Part shown: in pieces, positions 41,272-49,842 of the stretch
Numbering within the stretch: the stretch's first letter is position 1
Layout: each line of letters starts with the position of its first letter
From: Acinetobacter nosocomialis
Lineage (GTDB): Bacteria > Pseudomonadota > Gammaproteobacteria > Pseudomonadales > Moraxellaceae
Assembly (NCBI GenBank): GCA_025736915.1
Contig: CP107049.1
Span: forward strand, 2,170,001-2,234,000
Direction: 5' to 3'
DNA length: 64,000 nucleotides
Notes under the pieces: generated by a model
Seen by the model: the letters and a program-made list of their open reading frames with translations, nothing else
Told to the model about the DNA's origin: nothing
Databases searched by the model: none
Program-made: the position numbers and the translations under genes

Positions 41272-42048
41272 TTAAATACAGTCAGAATGTTTTTTCAAAG
41301 CTTTACGTGCGTAGTAAGCAAAGTTCACTTTGTTGCGTTTATCGGTAGATACCCAGTCATGAGCTTCTGTTGCTAAAGCATGAGGGATGGGCTGAATTTG
41401 CCCGGCAGACATGGCTAAAAGTTGCAGTTGAGCTGCGCGTTCAATTAAAAGAGCCAAGTTGCAGGCTTCTTCAATGGTTTTTCCTGTAACCAGTTGACCA
41501 TGATGAGACAGCAAAACAGCACGGTTTTTACCAAGTGCAGAAGAAATCAAAATACCTTCTTCATTACCTACAGGGACACCTGGCCAATGACCTACAAATG
41601 AGCAGTCTTCGTAGAGTGCGCAAACATCCATTTGGGAAATCATGAGCGGAATCTGTAGCATCGATAGGGCCGCTACATGGGTAGGATGAGTATGGATAAT
41701 GCAGTTCACTTCGGGATGTTCTTTATAAATCCATGTGTGAAAACGGTTGGCTGGGTTTGCCATTCCTTCTTGATTGATTGGTTCTAAATCTTGGTTCACC
41801 TCAAGTAAATTTGAGGCAGTAATTTCATCAAAACCTAAACCGAAACGTTGGGTAATAAAGGAATCTTTATTTGGGCTACGGCAGGTAATTTGGCCTGCTA
41901 AACCAGCATCATGCCCATGATCAAATAAAATACGACAAGTGAGTGCAAGCTTTTGACGTTCAGTTAAATCTGAGTCGCTAATCCACTTTTGCATGTCTTG
42001 CTGTGCGTGTTGCATCAGGTCTTGTTTGTTTACAGAAGCAGTCTTCAT
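41272..42048 (-). CDS. Class II aldolase/adducin family protein
   Basis: About 258 residues. The start is ATG at 42048, with GGAGAAGAG directly before it (a TTG at 42072 would read through the ribosome-binding site). The family's zinc site is in HTHPTHVAALSML (near 121-133) and a second His region LLSHHGQLVTG (about 173-183), with Glu in between. It has a glycine-rich GLAGQITCR near the N-terminus. Such enzymes cleave or decarboxylate sugar- or acid-derived substrates. First gene of the operon with the DapA-like gene 15 bp downstream; divergent from the MocR gene. Confidence 0.82.
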   Translation of the reverse strand: MKTASVNKQDLMQHAQQDMQKWISDSDLTERQKLALTCRILFDHGHDAGLAGQITCRSPNKDSFITQRFGLGFDEITASNLLEVNQDLEPINQEGMANPANRFHTWIYKEHPEVNCIIHTHPTHVAALSMLQIPLMISQMDVCALYEDCSFVGHWPGVPVGNEEGILISSALGKNRAVLLSHHGQLVTGKTIEEACNLALLIERAAQLQLLAMSAGQIQPIPHALATEAHDWVSTDKRNKVNFAYYARKALKKHSDCI

Positions 42049-42101
42049 CTCTTCTCCAGTCCAGTTGACCAAATTAAGTAGGTGAAGGCAGAATAGAAAA
42101 T

Positions 42102-42127
42102 AACTGGATGAATCAATACATCCAGTT
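42102..42127. promoter_or_regulatory. Palindrome in the aldolase-MocR divergent promoter region
   Basis: AACTGGATG-N8-CATCCAGTT, a perfect 9-bp inverted repeat centred between the two divergent genes. ATGGTCCAGATGG a few bases later looks related. Likely operator for the MocR regulator. Confidence 0.55.
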
Positions 42128-42159
42128 TTTATAAGTTATATGGTCCAGATGGGGCGAAT

Positions 42160-43593
42160 ATGCTAAGACCTTGGCAAGTACATTTTCGTATCGATGAAAG
42201 AGAAGAAAAAACAGTTTTTTTAAAGCTTACTAACTTGATTAGTCAGGAAATTTTAAGTGGCCGTTTGATGCAAGGGACTATGTTGCCAGGGTCTCGTAGC
42301 TTGTCAAAAGAACTAGGGATTAATAGAAAAACAGTACAAGCAGTCTATGAAGAATTAGAAGCACAAGGATGGCTGGTGACCCGTCCACGAAAAGGCACAT
42401 TTGTGGCAGATATTTTGCCTGAAAAACAACTCAAAATAGAGTCAGTAGCTGAGCGAAAAGTTAATGAGAAGCCAATTATTCAAGAAGTTGCTTTATATCC
42501 ACATAACGATGGTGTACCAGATCCGAGACTTATTCCCTACGAATTATTTTCACGAGCCTATCGGCATGCACTGATTAAAATTACGCAAAACCAGTACATG
42601 GGTTATGGCGACCCACGGGGAATGATTGAGCTAAGACAAGCCTTACAGCAAATGCTATCGATGGAACGTTTTATGAATGTTGCTGAAGATGAAATTTGTA
42701 TTGTACGTGGTAGTCAGATGGGAATTTTTCTTGCATCTCGTGCATTACCCAATCGGCAGGGCGTTATTGTTGTTGAAGAGCTTTACTACCCATCTGCTTT
42801 TAAAGCGTTCCAATCAAATGGTTTTCAGGTCGTTTCTGTCAAATTAGATGAACAAGGTATTGTCCCTGATGATTTAGAACGGATTTTAAACGAACACTCG
42901 GTTGCTGCCGTTTATACGACTCCGCATCATCAGTACCCTACAACCGTTACTATGCCAATGAGCCGTCGTCTCCAACTCTTAGAGCTTTCAAAAAAATGGG
43001 GTTTTTATATTATTGAAGATGACTATGACCATGAATTTCACTATGACAGTCGGCCTATGCCGCCCTTAGCAAGTTTGCCTCATTCTGAATTAGTCATTCA
43101 TGTGGGTTCATTGTCTAAAGTTTTTGCACCCGGTATTCGCTTGGGTTACATCGTGGCATCTTCACCAATCATTCAATCCATTACTGAAGATATTTTATTG
43201 ATTGATCGGCAAGGTAATAACATTACGGAACTTGCGTTAGCAGATTTAATGCAGCGAGGGGAGATCAAACGACACATCCGTAAAATGAAAAAAATATATC
43301 AACTACGCCGTGACCATGCCTTAGCTGAGTTTCAGCGAGTTTTTGCTGAGTCTATTCAGATACAACCACCTGCGGGCGGAATGGCTTTATGGGTGAAGTT
43401 CCAGAAACCATTTACTCAAGATCAGCTTATAAAGTTAAAAGAACTCAATATTGATACAGAGCATAAGTTTAAACAAATTGGGTCTTCTAATTGTTGTATT
43501 CGCTTGGGTTTTGCTGCTTTATCAGAGAAAGAAATTACTGCTTTAATCGAGAAGCTAAATGAGATTCTTAATAAAAGAACAATGAACTCATAA
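42160..43593 (+). CDS. MocR family regulator (GntR HTH fused to aminotransferase-like domain)
   Basis: A 477-residue PLP-dependent transcription factor. The GntR-type winged helix (about 18-85) has GTMLPGSRSLSKELGINRKTVQAVYEELEAQGWL. The fold-type I aminotransferase domain (about 110-470) has HVGSLSKVFAPGIRLGY with the PLP Lys (about 327) and DDYDHEFHYDSRPMPPL. It faces the aldolase operon across an intergenic region with a 9-bp palindrome, which suggests it regulates that operon; PLP binding suggests an amino-containing effector. Confidence 0.88.
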   Translation: MLRPWQVHFRIDEREEKTVFLKLTNLISQEILSGRLMQGTMLPGSRSLSKELGINRKTVQAVYEELEAQGWLVTRPRKGTFVADILPEKQLKIESVAERKVNEKPIIQEVALYPHNDGVPDPRLIPYELFSRAYRHALIKITQNQYMGYGDPRGMIELRQALQQMLSMERFMNVAEDEICIVRGSQMGIFLASRALPNRQGVIVVEELYYPSAFKAFQSNGFQVVSVKLDEQGIVPDDLERILNEHSVAAVYTTPHHQYPTTVTMPMSRRLQLLELSKKWGFYIIEDDYDHEFHYDSRPMPPLASLPHSELVIHVGSLSKVFAPGIRLGYIVASSPIIQSITEDILLIDRQGNNITELALADLMQRGEIKRHIRKMKKIYQLRRDHALAEFQRVFAESIQIQPPAGGMALWVKFQKPFTQDQLIKLKELNIDTEHKFKQIGSSNCCIRLGFAALSEKEITALIEKLNEILNKRTMNS

Positions 43594-43617
43594 TCTGCTA
43601 TTTCATTTTAAGAAAGT

Positions 43618-44163
43618 TCACTCTAATTGATCGTGATACTTTTGAATTTCTGAGACAAAGCTAAGCAGAAACGGTGTAACTTGTGACTTATATTCTTCAG
43701 TATGTAGCATTTCAAAAATTTGTTCAGGCGATTTGCTAAGAAGAGAGAAGCGTAAAAATAAATCTTCAAAAAAGTTGCTGCTCACTGTCGAAAGTACTCT
43801 TCTTAAAGAAACTAACATGTCGTCACCGCGACTAGATGCATGAACTAGAACAATCGGCTTGTCTATGATTTCGGTACGGGAAACCATCCAGTCAATTGCA
43901 TTTTTAAGACCACCTGGAATACAACGAATATATTCAGGACTTGAGATAATAATGCCGTCTGCGTCAGAAACCGATTTGATGAAATCTTCCACTACAGTAG
44001 GCGTTTTTTCTCCTTCATTATCTGGAGAAAAGATAGGAAGACTATTAATTTGATCGAAAACTGAAAACTCAATACTGGACGGTGCTATATCCTTCATTGC
44101 TTTTAATAGCGCTGTATTGGTAGATACTTTTCTTGCACTACCCGAGATAGCCAAAATTTTCAT
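43618..44163 (-). CDS. NADPH-dependent FMN reductase
   Basis: A 181-residue flavodoxin-like reductase. It has LAISGSARKVSTNTALLKAM (about 4-23, FMN phosphate loop) and ISSPEYIRCIPGGLKNAIDWM (about 93-113), typical of the NADPH:FMN/azoreductase family. It would reduce FMN or quinones with NADPH in the cytoplasm. No operon partner is evident; a terminator separates it from comM upstream, so it should have its own promoter. Confidence 0.87.
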   Translation of the reverse strand: MKILAISGSARKVSTNTALLKAMKDIAPSSIEFSVFDQINSLPIFSPDNEGEKTPTVVEDFIKSVSDADGIIISSPEYIRCIPGGLKNAIDWMVSRTEIIDKPIVLVHASSRGDDMLVSLRRVLSTVSSNFFEDLFLRFSLLSKSPEQIFEMLHTEEYKSQVTPFLLSFVSEIQKYHDQLE

Positions 44164-44233
44164 AGCATCCTCTTTTTGCCTTTTTATTTAGGCATTAATA
44201 AATTCTTTAATGAACAACTCATATATATATATT

Positions 44234-44262
44234 AAAAAAGCGGATACACGATCCGCTTTTTT
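44234..44262 (-). terminator. Terminator after comM
   Basis: AAAAAAGCGGAT (44234-44245) and ATCCGCTTTTTT (44251-44262) form a 12-bp stem around ACACG, four bases after the comM stop codon (minus strand). Confidence 0.9.
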
Positions 44263-44265
44263 ATT

Positions 44266-45753
44266 TTAAGAATGATTGCCTCGATAAGAGAGTGCTTCTG
44301 TGAGATGAGGACTTTGAATCATCTCACTTTGAGCCAAATCGGCAATGGTCCGTGCTACTCGTAAAACCCGATGATAAGCACGTGCAGATAAATTTAAACG
44401 CTGCTGAGCCATTTCAATCATTCGCTGTGACGTGTCATCCAGAATAGCGAACTGCTCTAATTGTTTAGGCGAAAGCGCTTGATTTAAACAATTTTGTCTT
44501 TGCATTTGTTGTTCATAAGCTGAAATTACACGCTGTCTTACAGCCGTAGAACCTTCAACAGGCGTTGGATCTTGTAGTTCCTGAGCTTTTAAAGGTGGTA
44601 CATCAATATGTAAATCGATACGGTCAAGTAAAGGTCCTGATATACGATTTTGATAACGTTTAATACTCTCTGGTGAACACTGACAACGACTGTCTTGATT
44701 AAATGCATAACCACATGGGCAGGGGTTCATGGCTGCAATGAGCTGAAAGTTTGCAGGATAAGTAATTTGCCGGGCTGCACGTGAAATAATAATTTCTTTT
44801 GACTCGAGCGGCTGGCGTAAGACTTCTAATACTTTGCGATCAAACTCGGGCAATTCATCTAAGAATAGAACACCTAAATGGGATAATGTAATTTCACCCG
44901 GTTTAGGGTGTGAGCCGCCCCCAACTAGTGCAATTGCTGATGCTGTATGGTGGGGTGCACGAAAAGGACGCTGCCCAAAAGTATGGGGCGTATTTGAAAT
45001 CGAATAAATACTAGCAACTTCAAGCGTTTCTTGAGTAGATAGTGGCGGTAAAATTGAAGGAAGACGTGAGGCGAGTAAAGTCTTCCCTGTGCCCGGTGGT
45101 CCTTTAAAGAGCAAGGAGTGCCCTCCAGCGGCTGCAATTTCCAGTGCACGACGTGGGCGTAGCTGACCTTTTACATCTGCAAGGTCAAATTTATACGGCA
45201 TGTTATTTGAGCGGGAAGATGATTGCACCCGAGATAGCTTGGTATTTCCTAAAAAGTGTTCACAAACTTCTTTTAAATGACTCACCGGATAACACTCAAG
45301 ATTTGGTAAATGACTAATATCCTGACTATTATTTTGGGGTAAAACAATTTTATGCTGGGCTTGCTGGCATGCCATTGCTAAAGTTAAAGCACCTGAAACT
45401 GGTCTTACATGACCATCTAGTGCTAACTCTCCAATAAATTCAAAGTCTTCTGTGCAGTTCTCTGGAAGTTGACCTGAGGCAATTAATATCCCTAATGCAA
45501 TCGGTAAATCTAAACGTGAACCATCTTTGGGCAAATCTGCGGGAGCAAGATTAATGGTCAGCCGTTTAGTCGGAAACTGAAATCCACTATTAATAATGGC
45601 TGAGCGAACCCTGTCTTTACTTTCCCTCACTGCCGCTTCAGCTAGTCCTACAATCGTCAGAGAGGGTAAGCCTTGACTCACATGCACCTCTACCTCTATG
45701 AGAGGGGCATGCAAACCTAAAAGTCCCCGAGTATAAATTTTAGAAAAAGACAT
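44266..45753 (-). CDS. comM: ComM/YifB AAA+ ATPase (Mg chelatase-like)
   Basis: Hexameric helicase that drives branch migration during natural transformation. The 495-residue product is uninterrupted. It has an N-terminal Mg-chelatase-like domain (about 1-170), a Walker A GPPGTGKT (about 218-225), Walker B VLFLDELPEF (about 291-300) and a Mg_chelatase C-terminal domain (about 395-495) ending LTEALSYR. In many clinical A. baumannii the AbaR resistance islands are inserted in this gene; here it is intact. Start ATG at 45753. Confidence 0.93.
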   Translation of the reverse strand: MSFSKIYTRGLLGLHAPLIEVEVHVSQGLPSLTIVGLAEAAVRESKDRVRSAIINSGFQFPTKRLTINLAPADLPKDGSRLDLPIALGILIASGQLPENCTEDFEFIGELALDGHVRPVSGALTLAMACQQAQHKIVLPQNNSQDISHLPNLECYPVSHLKEVCEHFLGNTKLSRVQSSSRSNNMPYKFDLADVKGQLRPRRALEIAAAGGHSLLFKGPPGTGKTLLASRLPSILPPLSTQETLEVASIYSISNTPHTFGQRPFRAPHHTASAIALVGGGSHPKPGEITLSHLGVLFLDELPEFDRKVLEVLRQPLESKEIIISRAARQITYPANFQLIAAMNPCPCGYAFNQDSRCQCSPESIKRYQNRISGPLLDRIDLHIDVPPLKAQELQDPTPVEGSTAVRQRVISAYEQQMQRQNCLNQALSPKQLEQFAILDDTSQRMIEMAQQRLNLSARAYHRVLRVARTIADLAQSEMIQSPHLTEALSYRGNHS

Positions 45754-45818
45754 CTTATTGTTCCATTATGGTGCTTAATTTTTAATCGTTGTAAAGTATA
45801 AGTGCGCTACATTGGTGC

Positions 45819-46046
45819 TTATTTTTTATTCTTTAAAGTTTCTTCTAATAGACTCACTTGTTTTTGTAGCGCTTCTAAACGTTGGTTGGCTAAATGAAGT
45901 GCAGTTTTTTGTCTTTCGATTTCTTGTTTAGACACGAGGTCTAATTTCTCGACAGTTTCATTTAATAATGCACGTAAGTTTTTTTCTAAATCTTTTTTAG
46001 GCTCGTCAATTTGTTCCAAAATAGCCTGTAATAGAGTTTCTAGCAT
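45819..46046 (-). CDS. ubiK: Ubiquinone biosynthesis accessory factor UbiK (YqiC/BMFP family)
   Basis: A 75-residue protein, mostly helical. The N-terminal half (LETLLQAILEQIDEP) is the amphipathic membrane-binding region and the C-terminal half (about 35-75, KLDLVSKQEIERQKTALHLANQRLEALQKQVSLLEETL) is the trimeric coiled coil of BMFP proteins. UbiK partners UbiJ in aerobic ubiquinone synthesis. Start ATG at 46046. Confidence 0.85.
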   Translation of the reverse strand: MLETLLQAILEQIDEPKKDLEKNLRALLNETVEKLDLVSKQEIERQKTALHLANQRLEALQKQVSLLEETLKNKK

Positions 46047-46268
46047 GAGATATCCAAACTGTTGTATTACCTTATGCTTGCCAGTTTAACACTGCTTGAA
46101 CCTCGGATATAGGCTTCTCGGCTTTTCCATATTGGATAACGATAAAACGAAATAAAAACAGGACTGCAAATTCATTTTATTTTTAGTAGCTCATCTACAT
46201 CTTGATAACTAAATAGGTTATAAAGAAAGCTCATGCAAAAGATTCATCTCCTCCAACCTTTGAAATAT

Positions 46269-46283
46269 TGGCATGAAAATTGA
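46269..46283 (+). promoter_or_regulatory. Possible sigma-54 promoter of glnK-amtB
   Basis: TGGCAT-GAAAA-TTGA matches TGGCAC-N5-TTGC at all but two positions (C to T in the -24 box, C to A at the end of the -12 box). It lies 42 bp before the glnK start. Nitrogen control through sigma-54 and NtrC is usual for glnK-amtB. Confidence 0.4.
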
Positions 46284-46289
46284 ACATAA

Positions 46290-46664
<375 letters not shown>

Positions 46665-46721
46665 ATTGGCACAAAGCTTGCTGAGCAATAAATAGCTCGC
46701 AAATGAGGTTGGGGGACACGA

Positions 46722-48119
46722 ATGAAAAAAATGCTTATGGCGCTGAGTCTAACAGGCGCACTTTTGGGTGGTACTGCCGCTTGGGCAGAAGAGACTGTAA
46801 CAACACCGACATCTGAGGTTACAGCAACATCAACGTCTGCAGCTCCTGCAACAACTGCAGCAGCACCAGCCGCCGCAGTAACTCCGGCAGCTCCAGCACC
46901 GACACCAAAACTTGATACCGGCGATACATCTTGGATTTTAGTTTCAACAGCTTTAGTACTGTTGATGACGATTCCTGGCTTGGCATTGTTCTACGGCGGT
47001 ATGGTCCGTAAGAAAAACGTCTTAAGTACCATGATGTTCAGCCTTTCTGCTGCAATTTTGGTAAGTTTGCTTTGGGTGATTGCTGGTTATTCACTCGCGT
47101 TCTCTGGCACAGGTGCATACTTTGGTGACTTGTCTAAAGCTATGCTCAACGGTGTAGGCTTTAATGCACTAAGTGGAACAATTCCTGAAAGCTTATTTGT
47201 TATTTTCCAAATGACTTTTGCCATCATTACTGTCGCAATTTTGAGTGGTTCAATTGCTGACCGTATGAAATATTCGGCTTTCATGGCATTCATTACCATT
47301 TGGGTACTTGTGGTTTATGCGCCAATTACTCACTGGGTCTGGGCAACAGACGGTTGGTTATTTAAAGCAGGCGCATTAGATTTCGCTGGTGGTACGGTTG
47401 TACATATCAACTCTGGTGTTGCAGGTTTAGTTGCAGCTTACATGCTTGGTAAGCGTATTGGCCTTGGCCGTGAATCTATGGCACCGCATAACTTAACTTT
47501 AACTGTAATCGGCGCAAGCTTACTTTGGGTGGGTTGGTTCGGTTTCAACGGTGGTAGTGCTTTAGGCGCTGGTGCTCGTGCAAGTATGGCAATTTTAGTG
47601 ACTCAAGTTGCTGCCGCTGCTGCTGCGTTCTCTTGGTTAGTTGTAGAACGTATGATTCGTGGTAAAGCTTCTGTATTAGGTGGTGCATCTGGTGCTGTGG
47701 CTGGTTTGGTTGTGATTACACCAGCAGCTGGTTTCGTCGGTGTCGGCGGAGCTTTAGTGATGGGCCTCATCGGTGGTGTGGTCTGCTTCTGGGGTATTAC
47801 AGCACTTAAACGTTTACTTAAAGCAGATGATGCATTGGATGCTTTTGGTTTACATGCGGTAGGTGGTATTGTCGGCGCAATTTTAACTGGCGTGTTCTAT
47901 AGTGATGAAATCATCAAAGCAGCTAGTGTGACTTTAGCTCCAACATTTGCAGGTCAATTGTGGGTACAAGTTGAAGGTGTACTTGCAACTATGGTTTACA
48001 GTGGTATTGCAACCTTCATTATTCTTAAAGTGATTGATATTGTGATTGGTCTGCGTGTTAATGCCGATGATGAACGTATGGGTCTGGATTTAAGCCAACA
48101 TGGCGAACGTATTGAATAA
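46722..48119 (+). CDS. amtB: Ammonium transporter AmtB
   Basis: A 465-residue ammonium channel. It has a signal peptide (about 1-22), a long Ala/Thr/Pro-rich linker (about 23-65) that is longer than in E. coli, then 11 transmembrane helices. AmtB motifs include GLALFYGGMVRKKNVLSTMM (about 86-105), DFAGGTVVHINSGVAGLVAA (about 220-239) with the pore His, and GFNGGSALG and DAFGLHAVGGIVGAILTG with the second His. The gene is paired with glnK. Confidence 0.93.
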   Translation: MKKMLMALSLTGALLGGTAAWAEETVTTPTSEVTATSTSAAPATTAAAPAAAVTPAAPAPTPKLDTGDTSWILVSTALVLLMTIPGLALFYGGMVRKKNVLSTMMFSLSAAILVSLLWVIAGYSLAFSGTGAYFGDLSKAMLNGVGFNALSGTIPESLFVIFQMTFAIITVAILSGSIADRMKYSAFMAFITIWVLVVYAPITHWVWATDGWLFKAGALDFAGGTVVHINSGVAGLVAAYMLGKRIGLGRESMAPHNLTLTVIGASLLWVGWFGFNGGSALGAGARASMAILVTQVAAAAAAFSWLVVERMIRGKASVLGGASGAVAGLVVITPAAGFVGVGGALVMGLIGGVVCFWGITALKRLLKADDALDAFGLHAVGGIVGAILTGVFYSDEIIKAASVTLAPTFAGQLWVQVEGVLATMVYSGIATFIILKVIDIVIGLRVNADDERMGLDLSQHGERIE

Positions 48120-48147
48120 TTCGTAATATATCTGCTGTCTTAAAAAG

Positions 48148-48205
48148 AACAGTCTTGCGCTGTAATCAAAGCGATGCTTTGATCTGGCTCAGGACTGTTT
48201 TTTTG
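48148..48205 (+). terminator. Terminator after amtB
   Basis: Nested stem: AACAGTC (48148-48154) pairs with GACTGTT (48193-48199), and an inner hairpin ATCAAAGC / GCTTTGAT lies between. A T-run follows. Confidence 0.8.
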
Positions 48206-48282
48206 TCTCATAGAATGCTGGTTCTGTAAGTGTAGAAATTTTGCTACACTAGGTCAAAGTAATTGACCCTATTAAGTCCGCT

Positions 48283-48741
48283 ATGCATTGTCCATTTTGC
48301 AACGCCGCAGATAGTAAAGTCATCGATTCGCGTCTAGCCGCAGAAGGCTGTCAGATTCGTCGACGTCGTGAGTGTGTAAGTTGCGGTGAACGTTTTACCA
48401 CTTTTGAAAGCTATGAAGTGGTGATGCCCCGTGTGATCAAATCGAATGGAAAAAATGAACCGTTCGATGAGGCGAAGCTACGTCGTTCGCTTATGCATGC
48501 CTTACAAAAACGTCCAGTGACACAAGAGCAGATCGAAACAGTTTTAAGTGATATTCAATTGCAAATTCGCCGTTTGGGTGAGCGTGATGTGAAATCCAGA
48601 ACGATTGGTGAGATTGTCATGCAATCTTTATTTGCACTTGACCACGTTGCCTATGTTCGTTTTGCTTCGGTTTATCAAGACTTTCAGGATGTTGAAGCGT
48701 TTCGCCGCCAAATTGAGCAAATGCAACAACGTGAGCACTAA
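48283..48741 (+). CDS. nrdR: Transcriptional repressor NrdR
   Basis: Zinc- and ATP-cone protein that represses ribonucleotide reductase genes when dATP is high. The 152-residue product has a zinc ribbon with Cys3, Cys6, Cys31 and Cys34 (MHCPFC and CVSCGERF) and an ATP-cone (about 49-139) with [21 protein letters not shown]. It is the first gene of a unit with ribD 15 bp downstream, the usual nrdR-ribD order. Confidence 0.95.
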
Positions 48742-48756
48742 TCATTTGAGATTTTT

Positions 48757-49842
48757 ATGTCTGAGTTAAAACAAGATCAATACTGGATGCAGCAAGCCAT
48801 TGAACTTGCCAAACGAGGACTCTATTCGACCAAGCCTAATCCAAATGTTGGTTGTGTCATCGTCAAAGATAATCAGGTGATTGGTGAAGGTTTTCACCCT
48901 AAAGCTGGTCAGCCCCATGCTGAAGTTTTTGCTTTACGCGAGGCGGGTGAACAGGCACAAGGCGCAACCGCTTATGTAACGCTTGAACCGTGTGCTCATT
49001 ATGGACGAACACCTCCGTGTGCTGAGGCACTTGTAAAGGCACAAGTTAAAAAAGTGGTTGTGGCATGTCCCGACCCAAACCCGCTTGTTGCAGGTAAAGG
49101 TGTTCAAATTTTAAGAAATGCTGGTATTGAAGTAGAAATCGGTATTTGTGAAGACTTAGCAGCCAAACTTAATCAAGGCTTTTTAAAAGCGATGTCTACG
49201 GGCATGCCATATGTACGTTTAAAAGTCGCCTCAAGTCTAGATGGGCGTACTGCAATGGCATCTGGTGAGTCGAAGTGGATTACGGGTTATGCTGCCCGTC
49301 AAGATGTTCAACATTGGCGTGCCATTTCAGGTGCCGTGATTACAGGCATTGATACTGTAATTGCTGATGATTGCCAGCTGAATGTACGTTCACTCCATAA
49401 TATTGATATCGAGACGGTTGCTCAGCCAAAACGAGTAATTCTAGATCGGAGAGGGCGTTTACCGCTCACCGCTAAAATTTTAGAAAATCCTGAAACTGTC
49501 ATGGTGATGGGGCCATATCGTCAGGAACTTGCTGACTTAGGCGTGATACAATTAGAAATTCAGCCTTTAAAAACACTATTACAGGCCTTATCTAAGCAAT
49601 ACCAAATTTATGATGTGCTGGTTGAAGCTGGCGCAACATTGTCTACCGCCTTTTTGCAAGAAGGTTTGGTGGATGAAATGATCAGTTATGTTGCCCCGAC
49701 TTTATTGGGGCAAAGTGCAAGAGCCATGTTCAACGCAGATTTTGAATATATGGCACAGCAACTTCGTTTTAAACTTCTTGATGTAATACAACTTGATCAA
49801 GATATACGCTTAAGGTTAATCCCTACGCAAGAGAAAGTATGA
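48757..49842 (+). CDS. ribD: Riboflavin biosynthesis deaminase/reductase RibD
   Basis: Bifunctional enzyme that deaminates and then reduces pyrimidine intermediates in riboflavin synthesis. The N-terminal cytidine-deaminase domain (about 7-145) has NPNVGCVIVKD, GFHPKAGQPHAEVFAL and TLEPCAHYGRTPPCAEAL with the zinc His and Cys. The C-terminal reductase domain (about 147-361) has RLKVASSLDGRTAMASGESKWITG. Its stop overlaps the methylase start by four bases (ATGA), so the two are translationally coupled. Confidence 0.95.
   Translation: MSELKQDQYWMQQAIELAKRGLYSTKPNPNVGCVIVKDNQVIGEGFHPKAGQPHAEVFALREAGEQAQGATAYVTLEPCAHYGRTPPCAEALVKAQVKKVVVACPDPNPLVAGKGVQILRNAGIEVEIGICEDLAAKLNQGFLKAMSTGMPYVRLKVASSLDGRTAMASGESKWITGYAARQDVQHWRAISGAVITGIDTVIADDCQLNVRSLHNIDIETVAQPKRVILDRRGRLPLTAKILENPETVMVMGPYRQELADLGVIQLEIQPLKTLLQALSKQYQIYDVLVEAGATLSTAFLQEGLVDEMISYVAPTLLGQSARAMFNADFEYMAQQLRFKLLDVIQLDQDIRLRLIPTQEKV

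Noticed and set aside
46722..46915. Ala/Thr/Pro-rich repeats in the amtB start as a possible repeat element
   Set aside because: They encode the low-complexity linker after the AmtB signal peptide and remain in frame.
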